DNA of 64,000 nucleotides from Sorangium cellulosum So ce56 (GCF_000067165.1 NC_010162.1:7695001-7759000), one strand, 5' to 3'. Positions 1-9,689 are shown, counted from the stretch's first letter. Numbers and translations are program-made. Notes: generated by a model not told the origin, from the letters alone.

Positions 1-3000
1 CGCGCCAGGTGACATAATCGACCTTCTGCTGCCGGCACCGCGTGGTCTTGCCGTCGATCGACACGAGCAGGCCGTCGAGCAAGGGGTGCCAGACGCCGTC
101 CAGCTCCTCGTCCCAGTCCGAGGGCACGTACGCGCTCGGGTCGACCTCGACGCAGCTGCGCGGCGTGATCAGGTCGTACTTGCTCTGCAGCTCGGAGTAA
201 TGGATATCCTCGTCGTCGTACTCGGGCTGGATGCCGAGGACGCCGCCGAAATCGTCGATCTTCGCGAGCACGCCCTTGCCGCGCGGGGTGGTCGCCTTGT
301 AGCTCGGGTCGGCGTGCACGGCGACGGCATCGCCGTAGAACAGGCGGGCCGCGGCGAAATCATAGGCGCCGAGCCCGATGAGGTCCTGCGTGGGCTCGCC
401 GGCGTAATCCATCGTCGACGACTGCATGAACATCCAGATCAGGTTCTTCCGCTCGTTCTCGGTGACGGGGTCGTAATACCTCGGCCCGACGCAGGCCTCG
501 CCGTCCTCCGAGAGCGTCTCGCACCGCGTCTTCACCCGTCCATTGCTCGTGCGGAGCTGCCAGTACTGCGGCCGGTAGCCCCAGGCGTCGGAGGAGCTCA
601 CGAAATTGTGCCGCAGCCCGACGGAGTGGCCCATCTCGTGGAGGATCACCGAGGTGTGCGCCCGCTGCGCGAGGTAGCGCCGCATGGCCTCGGCGCGCCG
701 CGCCTTCTGCGCGGCGTCCCCCTCGCCGAAGCGCCCGTGCTTGCTCGCGAATTTCTCCTCGAGGAGGTCCGCCAGGTCGGCGGTCGCGAGCGGCGCCGGC
801 GCCTCGTGCATCACGCACGCGCCGCGCTCGGCGAGCGCGATCTCCTTCAGGTTCGCGAGCTCGCGCCGCACGCTCGGGTTCGCCCCTCGGAGCGGCGACG
901 CGAAGCGCATCACCTCGTCCGTGAGCGGCAGCCCCTCGACGCCGGTGAGCTGCTGGATCGCCTTCGTCGTGAGCTCGGCCTCGAGCTCGGAGCCCGCCGC
1001 GGCCCTGCGGCGCGCCTCGTAGACCCCGCGCATGCTGTCGGGCGCCGTGGCGTCGGCCGCGATGCCGCGCACCTCCTTCGAGAGCCGCCGGAGGCTCTCG
1101 CGCAGCGCCGGGTTCTGCGCCATCTGGCCGGTGCCCTCGGAGACGGCCGCCTCGTCCACCCCGGCGGACCGGGCGATCCGCCGCCCGAGCTCCTCCCGCG
1201 TCAGCCGCGGCAGCGCGCCGCCCCTCGACGCGCCCTCGCTCGCCTGCGCCCAGTCCCGGACGTAATCGCCGTCGGTCACGTCTTCGGTCTTGAGCTCTCC
1301 CTTGATGTAGCGGGCCGTGTCCACGACGCCCTGGCTCCAGATGTCGCTGACGTGGGTCCAGACATTGATGCTCGCCGCGACCTTCTCGCCGGTGAGCGGG
1401 TCTTCCGAGTCGCTGTAGATGCCCCAGGCGGAGGGCGATTGCGGCGCCTCGAAGTTGTTGATCTGGTGATAGCGCAGGTCGCCGATCCGCGCGTTCAGCG
1501 CCTCGCGGCACGCCCCCATCAGCGCGGGGTCCCGCCCTGCTTCCTTGCGGCGCTCGTCGCTGCACATCTTGGCGGTCACGCCCGCCGGGAGCCGCGGACC
1601 GCCGCACGCCTCGGGGTCGGCCGCCTCGACGGGGCTGTGACAGAGCACGATCATCTCGGGCATCTTCGCGAGCGCGATGACGCCCCTCGAGTACCCGCGC
1701 CGCGCGCCGATCTCGTCGGCGAGGGCCTCGCAGGGCTGCCCCTCGCGCGCCGCGCCGCGCCGGCACGCGTCGACCTCGCGCGAGAGCGCGATGGCGTCGG
1801 CGTCATCGTCCATCTGCCCGTCGTAGACAGGGAACGTTTCGCCGCAGCGCGCCGCGTCCCCGTGCGTCCGGACGCACTCGGCGTACTTGGCGGTGACGAC
1901 GGCGCTGCGCAGGGCGACGTCCCACTCGTGGGCCGCCATGTCCGTGGCGACGAAATAGTCGGGGTTGCTGCCCGAGGTCACGTACCACGCCTGCGGCACG
2001 GCCTCGCGCCGCTGGTAGGGCAGGGTGCACCGTTGCTTGAAGGTGTCGCACCGCGAGCCGGGCCCCACCGCCTCCATCCCGCCATCCCGGGCCATCGAGG
2101 CCCCGGTGACGGCCTCGCACTCGTCCTCGGTCCCGTTCCTGTCCTGGTCGCGGTGCGGATCGGCGCCGGCGGGGGTGGTCTCGGGGGTGAAGCACGGGAT
2201 CTCGCCCGTCATGCCCTCTGGATCGTCGTAGTAGTGGCTGCGTTCCCAGATGTTGTAACGGGAGATCATGCGGTGCCACTTGGCGTCGCTCATACCGTAG
2301 TTGCGGGCGTAGCCGAAGCGCTCTCGCACGAAGGCGCCGAACGCCCGGAACCGGTACCCGTCCCACTCGGCCGGCTCGTAGTCCCGATCGACGACGCGCC
2401 GGAACGACTGCCGGAGGGTGATCTCGACGGGGTTGCACGATCCGACCGGCGCGGTGCCGCCCGCGAAGTCCGTGTCGAGCATGCAGGCCGGGAAGCTGTC
2501 GATGCCCCACCCGAGGTGGCTGAGATCGACGAGCTGGGGCACCGCGAAGGCCTTGTTGGTGACGTCGAAATACCCCTCCTCGGGGTCGAAATGGGGCGCG
2601 TCGGGGTGGCTCGGGTCGCTGACGTAGTAGGAGAGCGGCTCGTACTGCACGCCGCCGTAGACGCCGATGAGCGACAGCGTGTCGAAGTCGTAGGAGTCGA
2701 CGTTCAGGTTCTTCGACCAGTCGACCCGCATGTACTCGCGCTCATACCATGGACGGTCGGTCGTATTTTCGACGATGACGTTGCTCTCTTCCCCCGTCGC
2801 TCGGTTGTAATCGCGCTGGACGTCGAAGTGGGAGAGGATCTTGTAGGCGACGACCACGACGCCATCGTCCGTGGCGGCGCCGGCGCCCTTGCCGTCGCTG
2901 TCGTTCACGCGCTCGTAGGTGAGGCGCCCGAGCAGGAGGTCTTCCTGGATGACCCACTTGATGCGCGCGACATCGGCCTGAGCGTACGAGGAGGAGAAGA

Positions 3001-3214
3001 GCCCGTCCTGCGAGGCGCCGTAGCCCACGTCGACCACCGTGGTCCGCGCCCAGAACTCGGGATCGTCCTCCCTGCTCTGCAGATCGGCGCCGACGAAGAA
3101 CGATTTCGCCAGCGCGTTCGCCTGAACCTGGCTGATGGCCGGCCGCTCCTCGGCGCAGCCCGCGATCGAGCATACCGCTGCCGCGAGCAATGCCTGTCTC
3201 ACAATCCACCTCAT
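1..3214 (-). CDS. Zinc-dependent metalloprotease lipoprotein (met-zincin-like), C-terminus beyond left edge
   Basis: The reading frame is open from an ATG at 3214 to the left edge (about 1071 codons seen, no stop). The start is supported by AGGAGG about 8 nt upstream and by a lipoprotein signal: charged N-terminus, hydrophobic run and lipobox SIAGC, so the mature protein should be anchored in the envelope. Around residue 859 lies HEMGHSVGLRHNF, the extended zinc-binding motif HExxHxxGxxH with the following N-F typical of the met-zincin group near DUF5117/DUF4953 metalloproteases. The roughly 850 residues before it carry no domain I can name, though acidic and Cys-containing stretches suggest an extracellular region. 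It probably degrades protein outside the cytoplasm; substrate unknown. It stands alone on this strand. Confidence 0.85.
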   Translation of the reverse strand, partial: MRWIVRQALLAAAVCSIAGCAEERPAISQVQANALAKSFFVGADLQSREDDPEFWARTTVVDVGYGASQDGLFSSSYAQADVARIKWVIQEDLLLGRLTYERVNDSDGKGAGAATDDGVVVVAYKILSHFDVQRDYNRATGEESNVIVENTTDRPWYEREYMRVDWSKNLNVDSYDFDTLSLIGVYGGVQYEPLSYYVSDPSHPDAPHFDPEEGYFDVTNKAFAVPQLVDLSHLGWGIDSFPACMLDTDFAGGTAPVGSCNPVEITLRQSFRRVVDRDYEPAEWDGYRFRAFGAFVRERFGYARNYGMSDAKWHRMISRYNIWERSHYYDDPEGMTGEIPCFTPETTPAGADPHRDQDRNGTEDECEAVTGASMARDGGMEAVGPGSRCDTFKQRCTLPYQRREAVPQAWYVTSGSNPDYFVATDMAAHEWDVALRSAVVTAKYAECVRTHGDAARCGETFPVYDGQMDDDADAIALSREVDACRRGAAREGQPCEALADEIGARRGYSRGVIALAKMPEMIVLCHSPVEAADPEACGGPRLPAGVTAKMCSDERRKEAGRDPALMGACREALNARIGDLRYHQINNFEAPQSPSAWGIYSDSEDPLTGEKVAASINVWTHVSDIWSQGVVDTARYIKGELKTEDVTDGDYVRDWAQASEGASRGGALPRLTREELGRRIARSAGVDEAAVSEGTGQMAQNPALRESLRRLSKEVRGIAADATAPDSMRGVYEARRRAAAGSELEAELTTKAIQQLTGVEGLPLTDEVMRFASPLRGANPSVRRELANLKEIALAERGACVMHEAPAPLATADLADLLEEKFASKHGRFGEGDAAQKARRAEAMRRYLAQRAHTSVILHEMGHSVGLRHNFVSSSDAWGYRPQYWQLRTSNGRVKTRCETLSEDGEACVGPRYYDPVTENERKNLIWMFMQSSTMDYAGEPTQDLIGLGAYDFAAARLFYGDAVAVHADPSYKATTPRGKGVLAKIDDFGGVLGIQPEYDDEDIHYSELQSKYDLITPRSCVEVDPSAYVPSDWDEELDGVWHPLLDGLLVSIDGKTTRCRQQKVDYVTWR

Positions 3215-3731
3215 CGCAGAGTCCTCCTCTGGCAGCTCGGTCCCGAGCGCGCATGCCCCCATGAGAACCTCGACCCGAGTCGCCGCGACGACCGCCCCGG
3301 TCGCGCGGGGGGCGTGCCTGCTCGCCCTCGCCAGCACCGCGGCATACCACGTACCACGCGCGCCACCCTATCGCCATTCCTGGCCAATCCATGGGCATTC
3401 AATGCCTTTTCGCCTCGCGCCCCGCTCACCGCGCGGCGGCGCTGCGCCGCCGGGCGTTAGGCGATTGACGGCCGCCGCCGCCTTTTGCCGAGCCTCTCCG
3501 GACGGGGACGGATTCTGTCACGTTCAGGGCACGAAAACCGCCCCTCCACCCCACCATCGATCACCAAAGTGAACGTGAACGTGAACGTTCGGAGGTAGGA
3601 GAACGCAGCGCGAAGCTTGGTTAACGTCCAGGATGACCCCGGAGGCTCGGCGCGACCTTCTCTCCCGTCACCCCTCGCCTCGCTCCCGGGGCTGCGGTAT
3701 TCGACAACCTCACCCGATCGGGAGGACCGCA
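3215..3731. other. Intergenic region between divergent genes
   Basis: About 500 bp separating the metalloprotease gene from a small membrane-protein gene on the other strand; it should hold both promoters. The only distinctive element is the hexamer GTGAAC repeated three times at 3569-3586, running into AACGTT. Open frames across this stretch have no ribosome binding site or recognisable product. Confidence 0.5.
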
Positions 3732-4253
3732 GTGCCTGACGGAGACGTCCTGCTCTCGAACACCGACGGCACCATCCTGGCGCAAGGCCCCGCCGTGCTC
3801 GTCTGCGAGTGCCGTGGCGACGGCCTCGACCTCGCCGTCCGTCGCGTCGCCGCGTTCGCGCTCGTCGCCTCGTTCGTCGTGGCGGGCATCGTGGCGGCGC
3901 GCGCGGCCCCCTTTCCCATCCTCTTCATCGCGGGGACGTGGACGGCCGGAGCCGCCGCCGCGCTGCTCGCCGTCCGCCGGCGCCGCCGGCTCCACGGGCT
4001 GTTCCGCCTCGACTTCGAGCGGCGCGAGCTCATCCAGGACGGCCGTGGCTTCCGGCGGATCCTGCCGATCCAGGCGATCGTCGGCGTCTCGACCCCGCCC
4101 GCCTCGGACACGGACGTCGACGAGCCGGGCCTCGCGCCGCGCTGGCTGCTCCTCCACCTGTCGAACGGGGAGCAGCTTCGCCTGGGCAGGGCGCCCGCCT
4201 ACGCGCTCGGACCCGCGCTCGCCTTCCTCAAACGGGCCGGCGTCGAGGCGTGA
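3732..4253 (+). CDS. Small membrane protein with two transmembrane helices, unknown function
   Basis: About 173 aa from a GTG start at 3732, chosen because GGAGG lies about 7 nt upstream; an in-frame ATG at 3633 has no such site. After about 30 hydrophilic residues there are two adjacent hydrophobic helices (VAAFALVASFVVAGIVAA and ILFIAGTWTAGAAAALLAV), then Arg-rich residues and a soluble C-terminal half of alternating beta-like segments (FRLDFERRELIQDGRGF, WLLLHLSNGEQLRLG). That arrangement, a two-helix hairpin followed by a PH-like or bPH-like beta domain, is common in uncharacterised membrane proteins. I cannot assign a function. The gene converges on the lipoprotein gene ending at 4287, leaving 33 bp between stops. 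Confidence 0.6.
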   Translation: MPDGDVLLSNTDGTILAQGPAVLVCECRGDGLDLAVRRVAAFALVASFVVAGIVAARAAPFPILFIAGTWTAGAAAALLAVRRRRRLHGLFRLDFERRELIQDGRGFRRILPIQAIVGVSTPPASDTDVDEPGLAPRWLLLHLSNGEQLRLGRAPAYALGPALAFLKRAGVEA

Positions 4254-4286
4254 GGGGCGCACCCGCCGCCGGCCACCGCCGCGCCG

Positions 4287-5849
4287 TCAGGGCCTCGGCT
4301 GGCTGGGGTAGGCCGGACCGAAGTCGTTGCGGACGTCGCGGACCGTCGAGAGGTACGGCGTCTTCACGGTCTCGTCCCGGTAGATCGGCCTGACGACGCA
4401 CGTATCGTCGCCGCACTCCCCCGCTTCGGGGAAGATCACGTCGGCGACGAGCCAGAACCTGTCGCCCGAGTCCTCCGGAACGAACGCGACCGGCACCTCG
4501 GGGTCGTAGAAGCCGGTGGGCCCGAGGTCGGCCCCGAGCTCGCCGTTGCAGTAGATCTTGATCCGCGGGTGCACGTCGAACGACACGCTGCCGCCGAAGT
4601 AGTGCACCGCGATGCGCATCCAGCTGGCCTTGGGCGGGAAATCGACGTTGATGTTCTCGGGCGCGCAGAAGGTCGGGTCGTCCGGGTCCGTGGTGCGGTG
4701 GGCGCAGGAGATGTTGTCGAGATCGAGCCGCGGGCTGTGGCACCCCCTGCCGTGGGCGCGCCAGTCGTCCCCCACGCCGCGAGGCGCGTAGAAGCAGCTG
4801 TTGTTGGTCTCCTCCGGATCCAGGTACCAGTTCACCGGCTCGGGGGGCGTCGCCGTGTCGCTGAACCACGTGATGGCCGAGCCGCCCGAGAGGCTGTCGA
4901 GCGTGCAGTTCCCGTAGCCGCACGCGGCGCTGGAGCCGCCGACCGTCCAGGGCTGCATGTTGTCCGGCTTGTGGAGGTAGAGGTCCATATCCACGCTGGC
5001 CGGCTCGTGCTCCCACTCGAGCTCGACGCGGAGGCCGCGGGCGCCGACGAACAGCGGGTAAACGCAGGTCGCGGTCTCGCCGCTCGCAAGGCTCTTCGTG
5101 TACGTGACCGTGTACTCGCCCGACTGGAGCGGCTTGAAATCGTCCGCCGGCCCCTGCCCGCCCACCGAGGGGCACGGGTTCACGCCCGGCGGGCACGTCA
5201 CCGTCCACACCTCGGAGTCCGGACGCGCGTCCTCGCTGAACGAGCCGGTGCCCTCCTTCAGATCGACGGTGGCGAACGGCGCCGCCTGGAGCGGGTGGCA
5301 GCCCGCCACGTCGTTCCGGTGGCAGTCCTGGTCCGCGTGCACACCGCCGACGCAGGGGCCCCACGTGCCCGTCTCGTCGCAGATCTGGGTCCCGGGGAAG
5401 CACCCCGGGCTGCGCCGGAACGACGGATCGCCGCGGAAGCAGGAGTGCGCCTGCCCGGCGATGCACCCGCAATTCTCGTCGATCATCCCGTTGCAGTCGT
5501 CGTCCAGCCCGGCGTGATCCACGCCGAGCTCATCCACGCCGCACAGCTCCGTCGGACCGCAGGCGCTCCCGCACGGGTTGACCGTCACCGGCAAGCCCTC
5601 GTGCGCCCCTCCATCGATATCGCCGAGGAAGCCGCCGTAGCCTTCCGAGTCGCCAGGCTGGGCGGGCGCCACGCCGGCGCCCCCCGCCCCGCCGGCGCTG
5701 CCCGCCTCGTCGGCGTGCGAGCTGCCGCCCGTCGTCAGATCGAACGTGAGCCGCTTGCCTTCCGCGCTGCAGCCGGCCGCGGAACCGGCGCCCGACGCCG
5801 CGATCGCGATCACGACGGGGAGCACGGAGGAGACACGAAGACGAGACAT
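4287..5849 (-). CDS. MopE-like Cys-rich lipoprotein, paralogue 1
   Basis: 520 aa from the ATG at 5849, chosen for GGAGGT 4 nt upstream and a lipoprotein signal with lipobox SAAGC (Cys27). A Ser/Gly/Ala-rich linker follows, then a Cys-rich block around DDDCNGMIDENCGC, which matches the short 'putative metal-binding' motif of MopE-type proteins, and a conserved segment with SCFRGDPSFR and CDETGTWGPC. The C-terminal two thirds hold beta-rich segments with a conserved LRVELEWEH and many paired cysteines, consistent with an oxidised extracytoplasmic domain. The gene at 6489-8003 is a tandem paralogue that aligns over nearly its whole length. Probable surface or periplasmic lipoprotein; ligand and role unknown. 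Confidence 0.8.
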   Translation of the reverse strand: MSRLRVSSVLPVVIAIAASGAGSAAGCSAEGKRLTFDLTTGGSSHADEAGSAGGAGGAGVAPAQPGDSEGYGGFLGDIDGGAHEGLPVTVNPCGSACGPTELCGVDELGVDHAGLDDDCNGMIDENCGCIAGQAHSCFRGDPSFRRSPGCFPGTQICDETGTWGPCVGGVHADQDCHRNDVAGCHPLQAAPFATVDLKEGTGSFSEDARPDSEVWTVTCPPGVNPCPSVGGQGPADDFKPLQSGEYTVTYTKSLASGETATCVYPLFVGARGLRVELEWEHEPASVDMDLYLHKPDNMQPWTVGGSSAACGYGNCTLDSLSGGSAITWFSDTATPPEPVNWYLDPEETNNSCFYAPRGVGDDWRAHGRGCHSPRLDLDNISCAHRTTDPDDPTFCAPENINVDFPPKASWMRIAVHYFGGSVSFDVHPRIKIYCNGELGADLGPTGFYDPEVPVAFVPEDSGDRFWLVADVIFPEAGECGDDTCVVRPIYRDETVKTPYLSTVRDVRNDFGPAYPSQPRP

Positions 5850-6488
5850 GATACCTCCACTTGGAGACCTAGACGCGGTGTCGCGGCGGCCTGCGCCCGC
5901 TCCGCGCGACGGCGAAGCGCGCCGTTCACCAGGCACTACAGCGTGAAGCAAAGCGGATACCGGTGTCCCCAGCGCGCGCGAAAGCGCGGCTCGGGACGGC
6001 AGCTCACGAGGCCCCGACCCTCATCGAGTAACAAGGACACCTGCCATGCAGACTCAGCAGGGTGAGTCGCAGGAGGAGGACTCCCTAGCACGGACGCCGG
6101 CCGGCGATGGCCACAATGAGCCGCCTTCAGCCGGCGAGGCGCGCTCTCGCCAGATGCAGAGTCAGGCGAACCACCAACTCACCCGAGGAGTCAGAGAAAT
6201 CATCCTCAGACAGATCACCACGAAGCTCGCCTTGCTGGCCGGTGTGGCGTTGCGCCTCACGGCTTCCGCGCGTGGGGCGAGGTGGCGCCGGCAGAGCTCG
6301 TGCGCTCGCGCCGGCGCGTTCGCGCGCGCTGACGTCGCGAGGCCCTGGCCATCGCGGTGATCTGGAGGCGGGTCGGGCGCGCGGCGCGCGCTTTTTAGGC
6401 GGGTCGGGCGCGCGGCGCGCGCCCTTCAGGGCAGGTCGGGCGCGCGGCGCGCGCTTTTTAGGCGGGTCGGGCGCGCTGCGCGCGCCCT
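5850..6488. other. Intergenic region between the two MopE-like paralogues
   Basis: About 640 bp holding the promoter of the downstream lipoprotein gene and, at its far end, the 31-bp tandem array described separately. A 104-codon plus-strand frame (6046-6360) has AAGGA 8 nt before its ATG, but its C-terminal half is Arg/Ala low-complexity and matches nothing I know; I do not call it a gene. Confidence 0.4.
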
Positions 6489-6491
6489 TCA
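6367..6491. repeat. 31-bp GC-rich tandem repeat, four copies in two alternating subtypes
   Basis: Copies at 6367-6397, 6398-6428, 6429-6460 and 6461-6491. All share the core GGTCGGGCGCGCGGCGCGCG (one substitution in copy 4). Copies 1 and 3 end in CTTTTTA and copies 2 and 4 in CCCTTCA, so the array is a 62-63 bp dimer present twice. The last copy overlaps the stop codon (TCA, 6489-6491) of the downstream lipoprotein gene, and copy 2 reproduces the bases at that gene end, suggesting expansion of the gene's 3' border. The self-complementary GCGCGC core could fold and act as a terminator for the minus-strand gene. Confidence 0.85.
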
Positions 6492-8003
6492 GGGCAGCGT
6501 CGGGTAGGCGGGACCGAAGCTCGCCTCGACGTCGTCCCGCGTGGTGAGCAGCGGCGTCTTCGCGCCGGCGCTCTCATAGAGCGGCTGCACGATGCAGGCC
6601 GCCTGGCCGCACTCGTCCGGCTCAGGGAAGAGCACGTCGGCGACGAGCCAGAACATGGTGCGTCCGTCCGTGGGCTTGAACGTGACGGGCCGCTCCGGGC
6701 TGTAGAACCCCGCGGGCCCCAGATCCGCCCCGAGGGCGCTGTCGCAGAAGATCTTGACACGGGGGTGAATATCGTTCTTCACCATGCCCTCATCATAATA
6801 ATGCACGCCGATGCGCATCCACTGACGCTTCGGCGGATAGTCGAGGTTGATGTTCTCCGGCGCGCAGAAGCTCGTGTGATCGGGATCAGTCAGGGTGGGG
6901 TCGCACCCCCTGTTGTCGAGGTCGATCCGCGGGTTGTGGCAGCCAAGACCGTTGGCCTCCCATTGCTTCCCCACGCCCCGAGGGGCGTTGAAGCAGCCAT
7001 TGTTGCCGGGCACCGGGTCGAGGTACCAGTTCACGGGATTCGGCAGCCTCGCGCTGTTCAAGAACCAGCGGATATCCGAGGGCTCCGGTGACTTTGTCGC
7101 GAAGTGCAAGATAGCGCAGTTGTTCCATCCGCAATCCACCGACGACCCCAGCATCTTCCAGGGCTGCGTGTTGTTCGGCTTGTGGAGGTGTAGATCGAGA
7201 TCGACGTCGCCGACGTCGTGCTCCCACTCGAGCTCGACGCGCAGGCCGCCCGCGCTGACGAAGAGCGGGTACTGGCAGCTCTGGGTATCGCCGCTCGGGA
7301 CGCGCTTCGTGTACGTGACAGTGTACTCCCCCGACTGCAGCGGCTTGAAATCGTCCGCTGGGCCCGAGCCGCTCACTCCGGGGCACGGGTCGACGCCATC
7401 GGGGCAGTCCACCGTCCACACCTCGGAGCCCGCGACCGCATCCGCGCTGAAGGCGCCGGTGCCCGCCTTGAGGTCGAGGTTCGCGAAGGGCGACGCCTGC
7501 ATCGGGCGGCACGGAGCGCCGCTATCCATATGGCAGTTCTCGTCGGCGTGCACGCCGCCGACGCACGGGCCCCAGGTGCCTGTCTCGTCGCAGAGCTGGG
7601 TGCCAGGAAAGCAGCCCTCGCTGCTCCGGAACGACGGATCGCCGCGGAAGCAGGAGTGCGCCTGACCGGGGATGCAAGCGCACGTCTCGTCGATCGAACC
7701 ATCGCAGTCGTCGTCCAGGCCGAGGCTCGCGCCGGTACATAGCTCCTTGTCGCCGCACGCGCTCCCACAAGTGTTCACCATCACATCGCTGTGCGGCTCC
7801 TCCCCTCCATCGATGTCGAGAAACCCACCCAGCCCGTCGCCTCCGCCGGTCATGCCTCCCGCTCCCACGCCTGGTTCGTCAGCTCCGCTCGAGCCGAGCA
7901 CGTTGGACGAACCCGTCGCGCTGCAGCTTGCCGCGAAGCCGGCGCTGTACACGGCGGCGCCAACCACGATGAGGAGCGAGAAGGAGAACCGACGTCGACC
8001 CAT
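6489..8003 (-). CDS. MopE-like Cys-rich lipoprotein, paralogue 2
   Basis: 504 aa from the ATG at 8003, with GGAGGTGTC directly upstream. Lipoprotein signal with Cys27 in FAASC, at the same position as in the paralogue at 4287-5849. The order of motifs is the same: Ser/Gly linker, GSACGDKELC, DDDCDGSIDETCAC (MopE-like Asp/Cys motif), SCFRGDPSFR, CDETGTWGPCVGG, LRVELEWEHDVGDVDLDLHLHKPN, and a C-terminal beta region ending in FGPAYPTLP. The protein is probably exported, lipidated and disulphide-bonded. The two genes arose by tandem duplication and have diverged by substitutions and short indels. Its stop codon lies inside the last copy of the adjacent repeat array. Confidence 0.8.
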   Translation of the reverse strand: MGRRRFSFSLLIVVGAAVYSAGFAASCSATGSSNVLGSSGADEPGVGAGGMTGGGDGLGGFLDIDGGEEPHSDVMVNTCGSACGDKELCTGASLGLDDDCDGSIDETCACIPGQAHSCFRGDPSFRSSEGCFPGTQLCDETGTWGPCVGGVHADENCHMDSGAPCRPMQASPFANLDLKAGTGAFSADAVAGSEVWTVDCPDGVDPCPGVSGSGPADDFKPLQSGEYTVTYTKRVPSGDTQSCQYPLFVSAGGLRVELEWEHDVGDVDLDLHLHKPNNTQPWKMLGSSVDCGWNNCAILHFATKSPEPSDIRWFLNSARLPNPVNWYLDPVPGNNGCFNAPRGVGKQWEANGLGCHNPRIDLDNRGCDPTLTDPDHTSFCAPENINLDYPPKRQWMRIGVHYYDEGMVKNDIHPRVKIFCDSALGADLGPAGFYSPERPVTFKPTDGRTMFWLVADVLFPEPDECGQAACIVQPLYESAGAKTPLLTTRDDVEASFGPAYPTLP

Positions 8004-8241
8004 GACACCTCCGCTTGGGGATCCTCGATGCCGCGACAAAGCGGGCTCACACCCCGCTCGACACCCCGGCATTGCAGGAGCTCACGCGATTGTAGCAAAA
8101 TCAGCAAGCGACAATCGCACTGCAAGCGCGACAGAAGAATGCGGAGCGCGGCACCCTTGCGCCGCGGCGTACCATTGCCCCGCAGCGTGCAGGACGGCGC
8201 CCACGCACGCACAGGGCGCGAAGCTGGCGCCAGGGGATCGC

Positions 8242-9645
8242 CTATCCGATGATCGGGAGCTGCCGAGCGCCCTTGGCCCTCGCGGGCTGCGGCTCCGGCT
8301 GCGGCTGCGCCACGGGCGACGCGGCCGTCTCCTCGATGTGCACGCCGGAGCGGAAGCGCTGCTCGCCGCCCGCGATCTTGCGGTGCGCCAGCGTGTGCTG
8401 CATGAAATTCAGCGGAAAGAAGCCCGCCAGCTGGATCCAGCTCGACTGCCGTGTGAGGGTGAACCTGCGCCATATCGAGGACGGCGAATAGAATTTCGTC
8501 CACGCGGACACCCACCCCTCCCGGAGCCGCTCCCGCGACATCTGCTTGGGAACGAAATAGGGCGAGCCGGCGTCGTGGTCGCGGCGCAGCCACCAGCGCT
8601 CGTCCGTGAGGCGCCCCTCCGCCTTGAGGCGTCGGTACAGCTGCGTCGCGGGGTACGGGGTGAGGATGGCATACAGCGCCATCGTCAGCTTCATGTCGAT
8701 GCCGAACTCCACGGTGCGATCGAACACCTCGGGATCGTCCGTATCGAACCCGAAGACGAAGCTCCCCCAGACCGAGATGCCGTGATCGTGGAGCATCGCC
8801 ATCGTGTCCTTGTACTGGGAGGGGCGGTTCTGCCGCTTTCCGGTGAACTTCACCGTCTCCTCGTCGATGCTCTCGAAGCCGATGAAGAGCGCCTTGCACC
8901 CGCTCTCGGCCATGAGCTTCACGTTCTCGAGGCGCTTGACCGCGGCGAGCGAGCACTGGCCTATCCAGTGCTTCTTCAGCGGGATCATCCGGGTGAAGAG
9001 CTCTTTCGAGTAAGCCCGGTGGATCATCACGTTGTCGTCCGCGAACATGATGAGCTTGCCGAGCGACCGGAGCTCGCTCAGCACCTCGTCGGTCGGACGG
9101 AACCGCATCGTGGTGCCGTTCGCCGTCGACACGCTGCAGAACTCGCACGGATACGGGCAGCCGCGCATCGTCTGCACGACCTGGAACGGGATGTACTTCT
9201 TGGAGGTGAACAGGTCGCGCCGCGGCGGGGGCCTGCCCGCGAGGTCCGGCAGCTCCGGGCGGTAGAACGGCTTGAGCTCGCCGCGCTTCACGTCCGCGAG
9301 CAGGGCCGGCCAGGCGTCCTCCGCCTCGCCGACAACCACGGCGTCCGCGTGCTGCAGGGCCTCGTCGGGGCAGGCCGTCGGGTGGATGCCGCCGAGCACC
9401 ACCTTCACGCCGCGCCTGCGGTAAGCGGCGGCGATATCGTAGCTGCGGCGGGCGGTCTTGCTGTCGACGCTGATCCCGACGAGGTCGACGTCCTTGACGT
9501 CGCGCTGGAGATCGAAGGGCTGCACGACGTCATCGGTGTAGATGATCTCATCCTCGGGGGGCGTGAGCGCCGCGAGGGTGCCGAGCCCCACACGAGGCAG
9601 GTACGCGGAATCTTCGCTTGCCGTGGCGATGAGCTCGATCTGCAT
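8242..9645 (-). CDS. B12-binding-type radical SAM protein
   Basis: 467 aa. Residues 1-140 resemble the Rossmann-like cobalamin-binding domain of B12-dependent radical SAM enzymes (DLVGISVDSKTA, VKVVLGGIHPTACPDEAL, ADAVVVGEAEDAWPALL), but the classic cobalamin ligand motif DxHxxG is not evident. The iron-sulfur motif CxxxCxxC is at Cys163, Cys167 and Cys170 (RGCPYPCEFCS), followed by radical SAM elements IMFADDNV, SGCKALFIGFESID and VWGSFVFGFDTDD. The architecture is that of BchE/HpnJ-like enzymes acting on lipids, tetrapyrroles or natural products; the substrate cannot be told from sequence. The start at 9645 is 44 bp from the divergent antiporter gene, so the two promoters overlap. Confidence 0.85.
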   Translation of the reverse strand: MQIELIATASEDSAYLPRVGLGTLAALTPPEDEIIYTDDVVQPFDLQRDVKDVDLVGISVDSKTARRSYDIAAAYRRRGVKVVLGGIHPTACPDEALQHADAVVVGEAEDAWPALLADVKRGELKPFYRPELPDLAGRPPPRRDLFTSKKYIPFQVVQTMRGCPYPCEFCSVSTANGTTMRFRPTDEVLSELRSLGKLIMFADDNVMIHRAYSKELFTRMIPLKKHWIGQCSLAAVKRLENVKLMAESGCKALFIGFESIDEETVKFTGKRQNRPSQYKDTMAMLHDHGISVWGSFVFGFDTDDPEVFDRTVEFGIDMKLTMALYAILTPYPATQLYRRLKAEGRLTDERWWLRRDHDAGSPYFVPKQMSRERLREGWVSAWTKFYSPSSIWRRFTLTRQSSWIQLAGFFPLNFMQHTLAHRKIAGGEQRFRSGVHIEETAASPVAQPQPEPQPARAKGARQLPIIG

Positions 9646-9689
9646 GGCGGATCGTGCTTATCACGGAGCCCCAAGGAGACCCACGACGA

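Noticed and set aside
86..3460. A very long open frame on the plus strand across the metalloprotease gene
   Set aside because: It is antisense to a gene with a ribosome site, lipobox and HEMGHSVGLRHNF. Its translation is Arg/Pro/Ala/Val-rich without any motif, a usual effect of high GC at third positions.
6046..6360. Possible small plus-strand gene of 104 codons
   Set aside because: Start has a modest ribosome site, but the translation becomes Arg/Ala low complexity and resembles nothing. Left as intergenic.
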